Origin: Onchocerca lupi
Lineage: Eukaryota; Nematoda; Chromadorea; Rhabditida; Onchocercidae
DNA: 64,000 nucleotides
Assembly: GCA_028564675.1 (NCBI GenBank)
Contig: JAOVVO010000225.1
Location: 1 to 64,000 of the forward strand
Reading direction: 5' to 3'
Shown here: positions 12,130-25,400 of the stretch, piece by piece
Numbering within the stretch: position 1 is the first letter of the stretch
Layout: each line of letters opens with the position of its first letter
Position numbers and translations under genes: made by a program
The notes under the pieces: generated by a model
Told to the model about the DNA's origin: nothing
Database searches by the model: none
Seen by the model: only the letters and a program-made list of their open reading frames with translations

Positions 12130-13145
12130 TGAAAATTATTATAGAAATTTTGGTATTATAATTTGATGTAATTATTAATTTATAATATTGCTAAATGATA
12201 TATTGGTAATATGTCACAAAAATTGTCGATATCTTATTTCTATGATCATTTCGATTAGATCGATCAAGACCGGATAAGCCGGATTTAAACCGGATTCTAT
12301 ACTTTTATCTGATTCCGTTTGATTCAATCATTTGATAGGCCTGGAATTGATTGTATTTATATGATAACAGTATATGTTTTTCTGAATATTTATCAATTAT
12401 AACTAAAATTAATAATAGTCGCTTTGATTAACAATATGATTAAATGTATGGTAATTTTTGTTGCATAAATGAAGAGGAAAGATTTAAAATCAAATTTGAA
12501 ATTAATAATTAAAAAAAAAAGGTTTTTTTTTCCTTTTCAAAAATAGTGCCACACAAGTATAGCTAAATATGAAATATTTCATATTTTTGAAGCAAAAAAA
12601 AAAAAATTTCTTTGGACGGAAACAGGAAAAAATTTTTTAAAAAAAATGAAATTTTTAAAAAAATGAAATAATCTGGTAAAAATAAAAGTAAAAATAAGAG
12701 ATATTTTGCATAATATAGCAATAAAGATAATGATAATTGATTATCATGAGAAATTGACGATAAATTTTAGACATTTTATTATTGTTGTGAAATTTAAATA
12801 TTAACTTAAACAGCAAAATTTAAAATAAGATAGGAAGTAAACAAATGTTCAATACTACGGTAGCATTCCGAAATCTTTCAGAAGCATTCTTTCTCTCTTT
12901 TTTTCTCTCTCCCTTCTTCTCTCTATTTCTTTTTTCTGAAATTAACAATAAGTAGAATTGATTGTATAATAGAAATTTATAGCGTCACATTTAATTTTTT
13001 CATTTACAATTTAGAATTCTTTAATGGCAATTAAAACAGCTAATTTATGGCTTTTAAGAGAATAATTATTGCAATGCTGAAGTATAGCAATATTGATTTT
13101 TGGAAGAAATCTTTCAAATGATTCCAATTTTAATTTACTTAGAAA

Positions 13146-13218
13146 TGTGTATGTGTATGTGTGTGTGTGTCTGTGTGTGTGTGTGTATGTGTATGTTTGT
13201 ATGTGTATGTGTGTATGT
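13146..13218. repeat. (GT)n / (TATG) microsatellite
   Basis: Mostly GT dinucleotides with TATG and CTGT interruptions. Confidence 0.95.
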
Positions 13219-14037
13219 AAGCATAAATTTGCAAAATTTGAAAAGATGAGAAAAAAATTGTTAACTAAATCATTACAATGAATGAAAGAATGGAAAAGAA
13301 AAAAAAAAAAAACTTTTATGCTAAAACAACGGATCCGAAATCATTTACGTATACGTGTAAATATATTTCACGCATTAGCACACAGAAAGGATCAAAACGT
13401 TGAATTTTGACGTGTGAAAAATTTCTCACATCGCAAATTACTAAGTAATATTCGTCGTGAAATGAAGAAATACTACAACATGTGTGAACAGAAATTATTT
13501 GATTTTTTTTTTTTTTTTTTTCATTTATACAATGAAAGATAATAATTATCGATTGATTAAGTTATTAAATTCGACTGACAAGATATTGGCGTACGAAAAA
13601 AAAAGAAAGAAAGAAAGGAAGGAAGAAAGCTTGTTGGCAGAATTTACTAATTAACAACAGCAGAATTACTAATTATTTTTTGACAAATATTTGAGAAAAA
13701 GAAAAATAAGAAAAAAAAAAACGATCTATTTGGGCATATACAATAGATAATGAAGGCGGGCTAAAAAAATTTGAAAACGAAGGTCTGTTTTTAAATTTTT
13801 TTTAATAAAATCAAATTAGTTTTGCTGAAGTTGAAAAAAAAAAAATTAGATTTTGTTGTTGTTGCAAAATTAAGAATAGAATAAAAATTTTTTACCTAAT
13901 ATATTATATACTGTAATTTTTGTAAAAAATTTTATTCAAAATGAAATGAAAAAAAGAAAGAATAAGTTGAAAATTTTATCAATAAAAAAAATTAAAAATT
14001 TCATTTTAATTTTTTTTTTCTTTTGCTAATTATCAAT

Positions 14038-14043
14038 TTTATT
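14038..14043 (-). terminator. possible polyadenylation signal of paramyosin
   Basis: TTTATT on the plus strand, AATAAA on the minus strand, about 270 bp beyond the paramyosin stop codon. Other hexamers exist further on. Confidence 0.35.
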
Positions 14044-14312
14044 CTTTTTTGAATGGAGGAAGAGTGGAGTGGAAGGGAGAAATTTTTGAAATTTATCAAT
14101 AATTCATTTCGTCTTTATCATAATCTTTGAAAAAGTATTACTGATAGTAATAACAGTAATTGTAATCGTAATAATAGTAATAGATGAAGGAAGAGTAGAA
14201 GCAGTTTTTGTTGACATTTTAATTAATTGCTGACAAATGTTGTTGACAGATGATAGATTTTAATCATTGTTAACAGATGGTATCAGTTGATTTCAAAAAT
14301 TATTATCACCAT

Positions 14313-17300
14313 CTACTGATCATCTTCGAGAACGTAAATTTTCGATGCTGAAGCATTTTTGCCGGAAACAACTGATGAACGATGTTTTGCACGAATAAGA
14401 TGTAATGAACTTTCAGCTTGATCAGCACGACCTTCAGCATCTTCCAATTCACGTTGATATCGACGTACTCGTTGAAGATTAGCCATTGTTAGAGATTCCT
14501 AAAAAAAAAAAAAAACTTAATTAAATAATTAATGATTAAAAAATTTTTTTTATTTCCGGAAAATGATTACTTTTTCTTAACTTGAAAAAATTTCAAATTC
14601 AAATTTAAATTCAACTTTTTTTTTTTTTGCAATAATAATATATAGCTCATTTGAATTTGAAATTTACATAATTGCTAATAAATTTAACTTTAAATTATCA
14701 TTTGTAAAGGAAAAAAAAATGATTTTGTATCTTTTTTTTTCCTCTTTCTTTCTAACAAAATATTTTTTACAAATAAAGATTGAAAAAAAAAAAGTTTTTC
14801 GTTTTTTTTTTTTTTTTTTTTAAAAACTTACAGCTTCTCCAAGTTGCCTCTTTTGAATGTTAAGTTTTTCAAGAAGCCTATCAGCCGTATCTTGCGCCAT
14901 CACAAACATCTTATGCTCTTCGTCAACTTGCATTTGAACTTCCTTGATACGTCGATCTTTCTTTCTAAGCGCACCTTGCGTTTCCTTATGTCGACGTGTT
15001 TCTTCATCCAAAGCTGTTTCCAAATCACGTATACGTGTTTCAAGTTTAGCAATTACACGTTTGCCACCCAATAATGCTGCTGCTTCAGCTTCTTGAATTT
15101 GTACTTGCAATTGCTTCACCTAAAACAATCACTTGATGAAATGTGAATTTATTTATTTTTATTAGTATATGTGCAATTTTCAAAAAAATAAATAAATTAA
15201 TAAAATTTTTGAAAATTCCAAAAATTCATTGAATTTTAATACTTTTTCGAAATTTTGAACAAATTAAAAATTTTTCTTTTTTTTCTGCTAACCTGCTCTT
15301 CCAATGATTTCCTGAGAGCATCAATTTTCATGGAATGTTCCTGCTCCTCATGAAGTTGTTCGACAGCTCGAGCTGCATCAGCTAAGGCACGATTAGCCCG
15401 CTCATCCGCGGCGTGTAATTCTTTGGTTGCTTCATCCAAATCAGCTTGTGCGGTCGATAATTCTGTTTCCAACTTATTTTTAATTGCTGTTAAATTATTG
15501 TTAACTGATACCAAATCAGCAATACGACCCTGAAAAAAGAATGTAAAGTAAAAATAAATAAACTTGAAAAAGGAAAAAAAAATTCATTGAAAAATATAAT
15601 TTCACGATTCTACTGTAGATCCTACTGTAAAAGTGCCAGAGATACTGTATCGAAAAAAGAATTTAGATTTATTTTGAAAAAAAAACAAAATTAATTTTTT
15701 GTTGATTGATTGCTTATTTGTTGGTAATTATTTCGGATAAAAAGTAATTATAATAAAGAGGTAAAAAACGATTTCAGAATAAAAAAATCATTTCGGGAAT
15801 TAATTGGAATAATATTTCGAGAATTTACTTACGTTAGCTTCTTCAAGATCAATTTCTGCCTGTTTACGAGCACGAATTGCATTATCAAGTGCAACTTTGC
15901 ATTCTTCCAATTCAGCACTAAGCGCAGATACTTTACGTTGTGCCAAAGCATACTAAAAAATTTCACGTTTCACGTCATTTCATCACGTATTTGACATTTA
16001 AAAAGAAACAGAAATAAGCATGTATTCGAATAAATTTCTGCATAATCTCATTAAAAATTGGAAAATTCTGAAAAAAATAAAACTTCAAAATTTCGTAGAA
16101 TTTTTGCAAAAATTTTGAAAAAAGAAAGATCAATTTGATTTTATTCTGAAGGAATCAATCAGTTTTATCTTGATTTTATATGAAGATATCGTTGATAAAA
16201 ATTCATATGGTAAAAGATATTGATAAAATGCGTTTAAAAAAATGCAAAGTATAATAAATTTATTGTTCCATCAACTTCATAACGAGTCATTTTTATTGCA
16301 TTTTTTAAAATTATCGGATAAAAAAATCTAATTTTCATGCATTATTTTATCACTGTTCTTGTAGCCAATTAACAAATGCGACTAAATTATGGATAATTAC
16401 GGATAATTACCGATAATTAGTATCAATATCGAAATTTAAAATCGATTTACCTGATCTAGAGTTTGTTGTAATTGACGTTGAGTATCTTCAAGTGATGCTT
16501 GCAATACTTTCAATTGTTCACTTTGTTTTTTGATTGTCTTTTGTGCTTCAATATTTGCTCGATTCAAATTATCAACGGTCATTTCAAGTTCGGCTATTTC
16601 CGCCTGATACTTTTTCTTCAAACGTGCAATTTCCGCCTAAAGTTGAAAAAAAGTTTTTATAATTAAATTCCATTCATAGTGATATTTGAAGAAATTGAAA
16701 TGTGTCCAAATTTTACTATTTTTTAATTTTTAAAATTTTATTAATTAATTGATTTACCAACCTTCATACGTGCTTCAGCATCAGCTAATGCAGCTGTAAG
16801 ACGATCAATTTCAAATTGCATATTCTTACGAAGTGCTTCCATTTCTTCTTCCTGCATAGAATTAATTAATTTAATTAATTGGCTTTATCTCTTATTCATT
16901 AAGAAATTCGCATTTATAGATGAGTAAATAATTGAATTAATCAATACGATTGTATTAAAAGAATCATTTTTAAGAAATAAATTTTTAATTTTAAAATTTA
17001 TTTTAATAAAAATTTATAATTTGCAAGAAATACCTTCTCTTGCAAGCGACGTTCCATTTCGATGCGAAGTTGTTGCAATTCAGCAAGTGCACGTTGTGCA
17101 CGATTCTCAGCATCACGTCGAGCTGCTTCAGATTCTTTCAGTGCTGTTTGCAATTCTCGAATTTCACCAGCTAATCGTGCATTCTCAAGATCAAGCTCAT
17201 GCAATTTACGATTTGCATCAGCAAGCGCTTCTTTAGCTTCATGCAAATCATCTGAAATTATTTTTCAAATTATTTAAAATTTAATTTCTTCCCTTTTTTT

Positions 17301-20300
17301 CTAGCAATTTTTACCTTTTCTTGATTCGAACATCGAAATTTTCTTGCTTTTAATTTTTTAATTATTTAAAAATTTCCTTTCCACATTCTTCCTTTCGAGC
17401 CAAATTATTAATTAATTCAAAAATTATTTCAACCTTGCAACTTTTTATTTTCTCGAGCTAAGGCTTCTTTTTGCTCCACCGCCTTCTCGTACAAATTCTT
17501 CATCTTCTGCAATTCCGCTAATGCAGCACGTGCTTCACGTTGTGCTGCTTCAAGCTCAACGGTAAGTTCATCGATACGTACCTAAAATTTATGATTTATT
17601 ATATTTTAAATTCAATTTAAAACAATAATAAATCAAATCAAGAAATATAAATAAAAAAATTTTTGCGAAAATTTACAAAAGCATTTTCCAAATAATTCTT
17701 AGCAAAAAAAAAAAAAAAATAATTTCAAATTTTAAATTTTTGATTTTATTTCCTAATTTTTATTTCAAATAATATTTCCAATAATTGTGCTTGATAATTT
17801 TTAGCAAAATTAAATTCATTTCAAATTTTTAATTCTATTTAGTAATTTTGTTTTTTTTTTTCAAATTAATTTCCAATAATACAATAAAATTTATTGAATT
17901 TAAGAAAAAGAACAAAAGTTTATATACTTTCAATTCGTTGACAGTTTTCTCGAGTTGTTCTTTTGCTCGTTCGAGAATTGCTATCGTATTTTGTGCTTTT
18001 TCTAAATCCACAATCAATACTTCAACTTCACTTTGCAAACGTGACTTAGCCTTTTCAAGTTGTGAAATTTTTTGCAGCATTATTTCAATTTGTTCCTCAT
18101 ATTCAGCTTGCTTTTGCAGCATTTTCTTTCGTAAATCTTCAACCTGAATTAAAAAATCAAAAAAAGCGAATAAAAAGAATGAAAAATATAGAAATAATTA
18201 ATTTAAGAAAGCAAAAAATTCTTTCAATTAATTGAAATTTAAAAAAAAAAATGCAACCAAATAAGAATAATTAATCGGTTAATTAGAATTTGGAAGAAGG
18301 TATAATTGAAAATGAAATAATTTATAATTAAAACAAAATAAAAAAGTACTTGCTATGGAAAGAAATTAAATACCGAATTAATTGTAATTAATATGAATTT
18401 TTTCGTATACTTTTTCCAAAAAAGAAAAAAATATCGAATATCTAGTAATTTTGATTAGGACAAATAAGATAAATGAAATAAATTTATGGGAAGATAAATC
18501 TCCTAGTAATAGTAATTTGAATATAAAATGAGTAAATTTTTCATTTAATTTTTCAATATATAATGAAAATTTGAATTAAATTTGCAACAAGAAAAAAAAA
18601 ATAGAATTAAGAATTTAATTTCATGTCATATTAAAATTATAAATTCAATTTTATATAAATTCAATTTAAAATTAAAACCTCTTCATGATGAAGAGCAACT
18701 TCGGCATCAAATTTACTCTTCCATTGGGTAATTTCGGTATTTGCCAAAGCAAGTTTATGTTCAGCTTCTGCTCGAGCTGCTGATTCTTCATCTAGCGCTG
18801 TACGTACGGAATCCAATTCAAGTTGAACTTGATGAAGTTGTGCTTGAAGTTGTGAACGTTCCTAAAAAAAAGCAAAGAAAATCGATTTTTTAATTTAAAA
18901 TATTAAAAAAAGAAATAAAAAGAAAAAGAAGGATAAAATTAAATTATCTATTTTCTTTTTCTTTTATTTAAAAATTTCAATTTTATAATATAGCCAGTTC
19001 ATGTTTTCGCATTTTAATTTAGACGATTGAAATAATCATTTATTTTTGGAAATTAAATCAATAATTATTACAAAAAAAAGGACGTGAAAAACGTACACGT
19101 TCAGCATCTTCCAAACGACGACGTGCTTCTTCAAGTTGTTGCGCAAGTTGATATTTGACATGTTGCAAATTGTCCAATTGTACTTTTTGATCATGAATCT
19201 GTAAAAGAAAGATTTAAAAAAAAAAAAAAAAAAGAAATAGATAAATATTTAAATTTGATAGAATTAAATAAATAAATAGAGAATCATAAGAATTTTGGTC
19301 TAAATTTGCTAATTAAGTTTAAATTAATTCAAGCAATTTAAATTTGAATTGCTTTAAATTAAATGATTAAATGATTAAGAATATTATTTGCAAATTTTTA
19401 TTTCCTGCATTTTGAAATTGAAATTATTCCTTGCCGTAAAATTATTTTTCTGCTTGGCATTAAAAAAAAAAATGTAAAAATATGAAATTAAATTTTGAAT
19501 AAATGAAGAGAGAAAACGAAATTGGCGAAAATGAATTATTTGTATATCGCTAAAAATTGCTTATTTCCAAGCATTTAGAAGAAAAAACGAAATCGAATTT
19601 TGAATAAATGACGAATGGAAATGAATAAGATGAATGAATGAATAGATGAATATGAAATATTTATATCAAATTGATTAAAAAATGATTTCAGAAATGATAT
19701 CATATCAAAATTTTTTTGAGGAAACAAAAAAAAGTAGGTTGAAATGTTATGATGATTTATTTTTTGAATTCTATTATAACTGAAATCTTTTAGAAAATAT
19801 AATCAAGTCATATTTGATTATATTCAAATCATATTTGACCTGAATGTAACTTAAACCCAGAATATAATCTAAGAATAACCTGAAATTGATGTATCATCAG
19901 AATGTAATCCAATCTTGAAATTTAACTAAATTAACTATAGAATAATATATATTTTGCGATTTTATGATAATAATAAGTGAAAATAATTATTAAAAGAAAA
20001 AAAAAAAGGAACTTATGATAAGTAAATAATAAATTTCAAAAAATAAATTCTGCCAACTGAATTTTTTTAAATATAAAAAGATTGCTGATTATTTTTATCA
20101 TTTTTTATCATTATATAAGATTATTTTTTCGAGTTTCATCTTTTGGATATCATTTCAAATCAATTTATTTCTAATATTTTCTTCATTTTTTTTTTTTTTT
20201 TTTATCATAGATTATTTTCACATATTTTTTTTTCGAAATTATTTTAAAATTTTTCTTTAGCTTGAAATTTTGCAGTTAATTTTATGAAACGAAATAATTC

Positions 20301-22426
20301 AAAATTTTGAAATTTAACAAGAAAAAAAAGAAAAAAGATGATTGAAATTATCATATCAATTGAAATATCAAATTTTAAAGATCGAAGATCGAATTTTGTT
20401 GGAAATCAAAAAAATTTGAAAAAAAAAAGAAAAAAAACCTCTTTGAGAAGATCGTTATTTTCTGCTTGTAAACGTTGACGTTGTTGTGCTAAATCGTTGA
20501 CATGTCGATTTAAATCTTCAACTTTATTGCTCAATTCGATCGTTTGTGCTTCAAAACGTTCTGCTGCTTTCTCAGCCAAATGCTATAAATTATTGATTGA
20601 TTGATTGATTGATGAATCAAAATTTGATAAATGATAATTTTTCAAATAATATTTAAATTTATTTTTATTCATTTGAAAATTTGAAATTTTCTAAGAAAAA
20701 GTAAAAAAAAAAAAAAGAAAGAAAATTTGCTTCTGATAGAAATATTTTAATGTTAGTTAGAAAAAGATGAAAAGTTATTTTTAACATATTTTTAAAGAAT
20801 ATCTTCATCTTGCTGTAAACAAACTTTTTTTTTTGCTAAACTAAAGTATTAACAGCTGTTAATCATTTATCTTCTAAATACATCAATCATAATATATTAG
20901 TATCGAATATTGGAATTTTTTTTTTTGAAATTAAGTTAAATTTGAACAAAAATTGATAGAATTCAATCATTCAAATCGATAATAATTATTTCAAAATCAA
21001 AAAAAAAAAATCAACTGTTTAGGTAAATTTTAATAATTACAGGATAATGGGACAATGTCAAAAAAAAAAATATGGAAATATTTCCGTTTTTTTTTTTTTT
21101 TTTTTTTTTAATTTTTATAATATCTTTTTATTAATGCTTTCTTTTTTAAATTTTTTTTGATTCAAATTACTGAAAAAATTATTAGATTTAAATTCTTCAA
21201 TTTTCATTTTTTTTTTTTTAATCAAATTATTTCAATTAAAAGTTTAATGCGAAATAACAAAAGTGTCTTATTTCTTTCGCTTTTTCTGCCAAATTTAAAA
21301 ATTCTCTTCCGCTTTTTTTCTCAAATTTCATTTTGCTTGCTAATTAAAAACTGAAATTATATTTTAAATTTTAATGATACGAAAATAATTATGTATATAT
21401 GTTTGTATGATAGTATTAATTCGAGATAATTTTTTTCTACAAAATGCTCAATTTGTATAAAATTGAATTTTAATTGATTAAATCGAAATGGATAACGACA
21501 AATTCGTTTCACTATTTATGATCTATTTATATTTTTATTACATCAATTTGTTATTTTATATTCCATTCATTATTTAATTTTTATTTACACATAATTAATG
21601 TTTTGTTTACTTTTATTTGTTTGTTTGTTTGTTTGTTTGTTTATTTGCTTGCTTATTTGTTTGTTCTTTCAAAACAATTTTTTGTTTTCTTTTATATTTG
21701 GTGTCATAATTAAAAAAAAAAGAAAAAAGAAAAGTTCGAAGCAATTTTCATTAAAAGCTTTCATTTTAAATTGGAGAATAACTTTTTAATTTCTTCTTTT
21801 CTTTAAATCTAAAGAAAAAAAAGCAGAAAACAAAAAGAACAAAAAAAAAAAAACTTTTTTAAATTTTCAAAAATCGAATTCAAAACTTTTTTTTTTTTTT
21901 TTTGTTAATTAACTTGAACGTTTTATTACTACAAAATGTTCTTCCGTTCCATTTTCTTTTGTTTCATTTTTGAGGGAGAAAAGAAATCAAAAAAGGAAAG
22001 AAAAGAAAGAATGAGAAAAATTTTTTGGTTAATTTATCAAATTACATATTATTTCCGACTGAATTCACAAAAAGCAAAATGGGAAAAAAATGCATGAATA
22101 ATAAATAGTACGGATTTATTTGTTTTGTATGATTGAAAGGCTAATTTTCTTTCTTTTTTTTTTGCCGAAAAAGATTCATTTTAGGATTTAAAAGTATCAA
22201 TTTTTATTTGAAAAAAATGAAAATAAAAAGATGAAAATTCGTTTTTCTTTTTTTTTTCTTTCTTTTTTTTTGTTTTCGTTATTTCTTCAATTTTCTTTTT
22301 CATTTTTCGTTTCATTTTCTTCTTCTTCTTCTTCTTCTTCTTCTCCTTGCATCATTTCAAGAAATGATTTCATTAATCATTTGTTTACCGATAAACATTC
22401 ATCAAAATTTTCCTAAAAGAGGGAGG

Positions 22427-22462
<36 letters not shown>

Positions 22463-25400
22463 AGGAGGAGAAAGAGAGAGATTTAAATGTCACCTTATCC
22501 TTTTGAAGTTGATCAATTGTCGCTGTAAGCTCAATTACTTCATGTTGCAGACGTTGACGTTCACGGTCAATTCTGAAATTTTTCAATAAATTCTTCATGG
22601 TTTGTTCTTTTTTTTTGCTTCCTTTTTATTTTATTTTTATATAAAGATTAATTTTTTAATTAAACAAAAAAGTTAATTTTATTGTCGAATTATTTTATTA
22701 TCAATTTTATCAATAATTACTATTTAGTTCTAATTTGATAAACTTTTTATCAATATGAAAGAGAATTTCAAGATTAAGATTAAGATTAAAATTAAGATAT
22801 GTTCTAAGATTGCCATTTCATATATAATTATTAATTTATTAATATGTTAATAACTTATTAATTAATAGTTTTTATGTGTAACAATCAAGTTATTTATCGT
22901 TATCATCTCAAAGACAAACCATATTAAATAGATTATTATGATAAGTATAAAAGTTATCTTGTTGATAAGAATAATAAATTTTCGAAATTTCACAAACTTG
23001 GTTGTTATCATCTATAAAATTAACGGAAAAAAAAATTTAGAAGTTTTAAAAAAATTACAAAAGTTATCTTATTGGTAAGAACAGTAATTTCGAAATTTCA
23101 CAAATTCTTATAATTTATTAAAATCCATAAATTTTGTGGCAAGAATGATTGAAATGATGAAATTTCTGAAACTATATTGTATATTCATTTCTTTTTCAAT
23201 CATTCATTGTTAATTATTAATTACTATTAGTATTAATTATCAATAATTACCATTTTAGTTTTAATCTGATAAAATTTTTATGCACAATTAATCATAAGAT
23301 TATCATTTCATGCATATTTATTTTATTAATTTATTAAATCATTTGAAAAAGTCAGTACATAATTAATTCATTAAACAAAATAACAAAAATTTCTCTAATC
23401 ACTGATTTGTAATTTTATTTTTTTGCTATGCTCATAAATATGTAAATAAATATTTTCATTTTTAATCAATAAATTGTTAAAAATGATAATTATTATATGA
23501 TCATTCTAATTTATGCTATTATTTCTACTTTTCCTTTTACTTTCTTTCTTTTTTTTTTTTTTTTTTGAAAAAAACATGAATAAAAATTGAAGAAAATAAA
23601 GAAGAAAGATATCATTAAGTGAAAAAAAAGTTAATTTTTCACATTTAATTATTTTTCTTTCTTTTTCTCTTCTTTTCTAATAAACCAATGGTCTTTTTTT
23701 TTTTCTTTTTTTTTTTACATTTTTGAAATTAATCTATCAAACTAATAGCAAAATGTTAAAAAAAAAAAAAAAAGAGAAAAAGCTAAACTAAATTGCTAAT
23801 TTCATTTCTTTCTATTATCATCTTTTCATTACGACATAATCTTTATGCAAACATTTGGATTCGTCATTTTATTTAGATTTTTTGAAAAAATGAAGAAACA
23901 AAATACTTAAAGAATGGAAAATATGAAAAGGAAAGAGCAAAAAAAAGGAATGAATTAATGGATGAATGAATGAATGAAAATCTTGAAATATCTAATTTTA
24001 ATCATTTTAAAAGGATGTACTTTTTCCCTCCTTTTTTTTTTTTGCTAATTTCTTTTGAAAAAAAATTTCAAAAGAAAATTTTGTATAAGAATTAAAAGAA
24101 AATGAAAAAAAAAAAAAGAAAAAGAACAGTTGCACAATCTAAAGTTTAACATTCTAAGGATAGAAATTAAAAAAAAGGTGAAAAAGAAAAATTGCTTTTT
24201 TTTTCCCGCAAAAATTTATTGGAAAAAACAAAAAATATATGAAAAAATAATTAATAGTTTGAAACATTAAATTATTAAGTTATTTAATTTTTTTGTCAAT
24301 TTCAAAAAAATTTTCAAAATTTTTAATACAGTAATTAAAATACATAATCAAAGATTTAATAAATGTTTTAAAAAATATTGCATTAATTGTTTGATTTGTT
24401 CCATACTAATTATGTTTAAAAGAGATACTGCATATATTTTATTAGATCACACTTTAAGTGATTAAAAAAAAAAAGTTTAATGATAAAAATCAAAAAGAAA
24501 GAAAGAAAATTGTTTTTAATGATAAAAATAACAGTTAATTGTTAATTGTTAACGATAATTTATTAAATTATCAAACTTTTTTTTTTCTGCCAATTATTAG
24601 ATAAATTTTTAGAAAAAATTGCAAACTTTGAATTTTTCTTTTGTAATTGTTCAATTTGTTCAGTATAATCAAGACATGCATCTTGATGTTTTTTACGTAA
24701 AACATTCATTGCATCTTCATTTTCTAATTGTGATTCTTCCAATAATTTACGTAATTTTTGCAATTCTGCTTCACGTTTACGATTTGATTCGATCTAAATG
24801 AATTATGAAAATGATGAAACAAATGAAATAAAATAAGCAAATAATCGATAATTAAATAAATTACTAAATGATAATTTAATTTAGATAAATAAACTTTCAT
24901 TCTAACAATTTATCAATTTTATGTTTTGTTCATGCAAAAATTTATATCAGATATGTTAAATATGGATTTAAAGATTTAAAGAAAAAAAAAATTAATCTTT
25001 ATCATCAAAATGAATATCTTTTTTTTTTTCTTTCAATTTTTAAAATGTTAAAATTAATAAACAAATTTTTCATGGACGTTGCCTTCTTACATTTTTCCTC
25101 ATTTTAATTTAAATGAAGTAAAATGGAAATTTTTTTTTTTTGTTTCATTGAAAGAGAAAAAGAAAATGCTTAAAATATAAAAAAAATTTTTCTAAAATGT
25201 TATTTAAATATTTAAAAAAAAAACAAATTTTTGAAATTTTAATTAAATAAGAGATTAGAAATATAACAAATACCTGGCTATCAGTAGTACCTTCGGCATC
25301 TTCAAGTCTATCAGTTAATGCTATCAGTTGTACACTAAGATCAGCCCTTTCTCGTTCGATCTGAAATTTATTAAGATATAATAATTATTACGTAAATTTT

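Larger units (their letters stand above)
11082..14312. other. spacer between convergent genes
   Basis: Holds the 3' untranslated regions of the Ly6-like gene (left, + strand) and paramyosin (right, - strand). Also present are the inverted-repeat-bounded segment 11746-12129, a (GT)n tract at 13146-13218, and a somewhat less AT-monotonous stretch at 13320-13490 (ACGTATACGT, GTGTGAAAAATTTCTCACA) whose nature is unclear. Open frames at 11310-11733 are T-rich low complexity and were not accepted as genes. Confidence 0.6.

Noticed and set aside
14844..15074. Plus-strand frame opposite paramyosin exon 16
   Set aside because: Antisense shadow of a coding exon; the same holds for 17021-17277 and 17848-18147.
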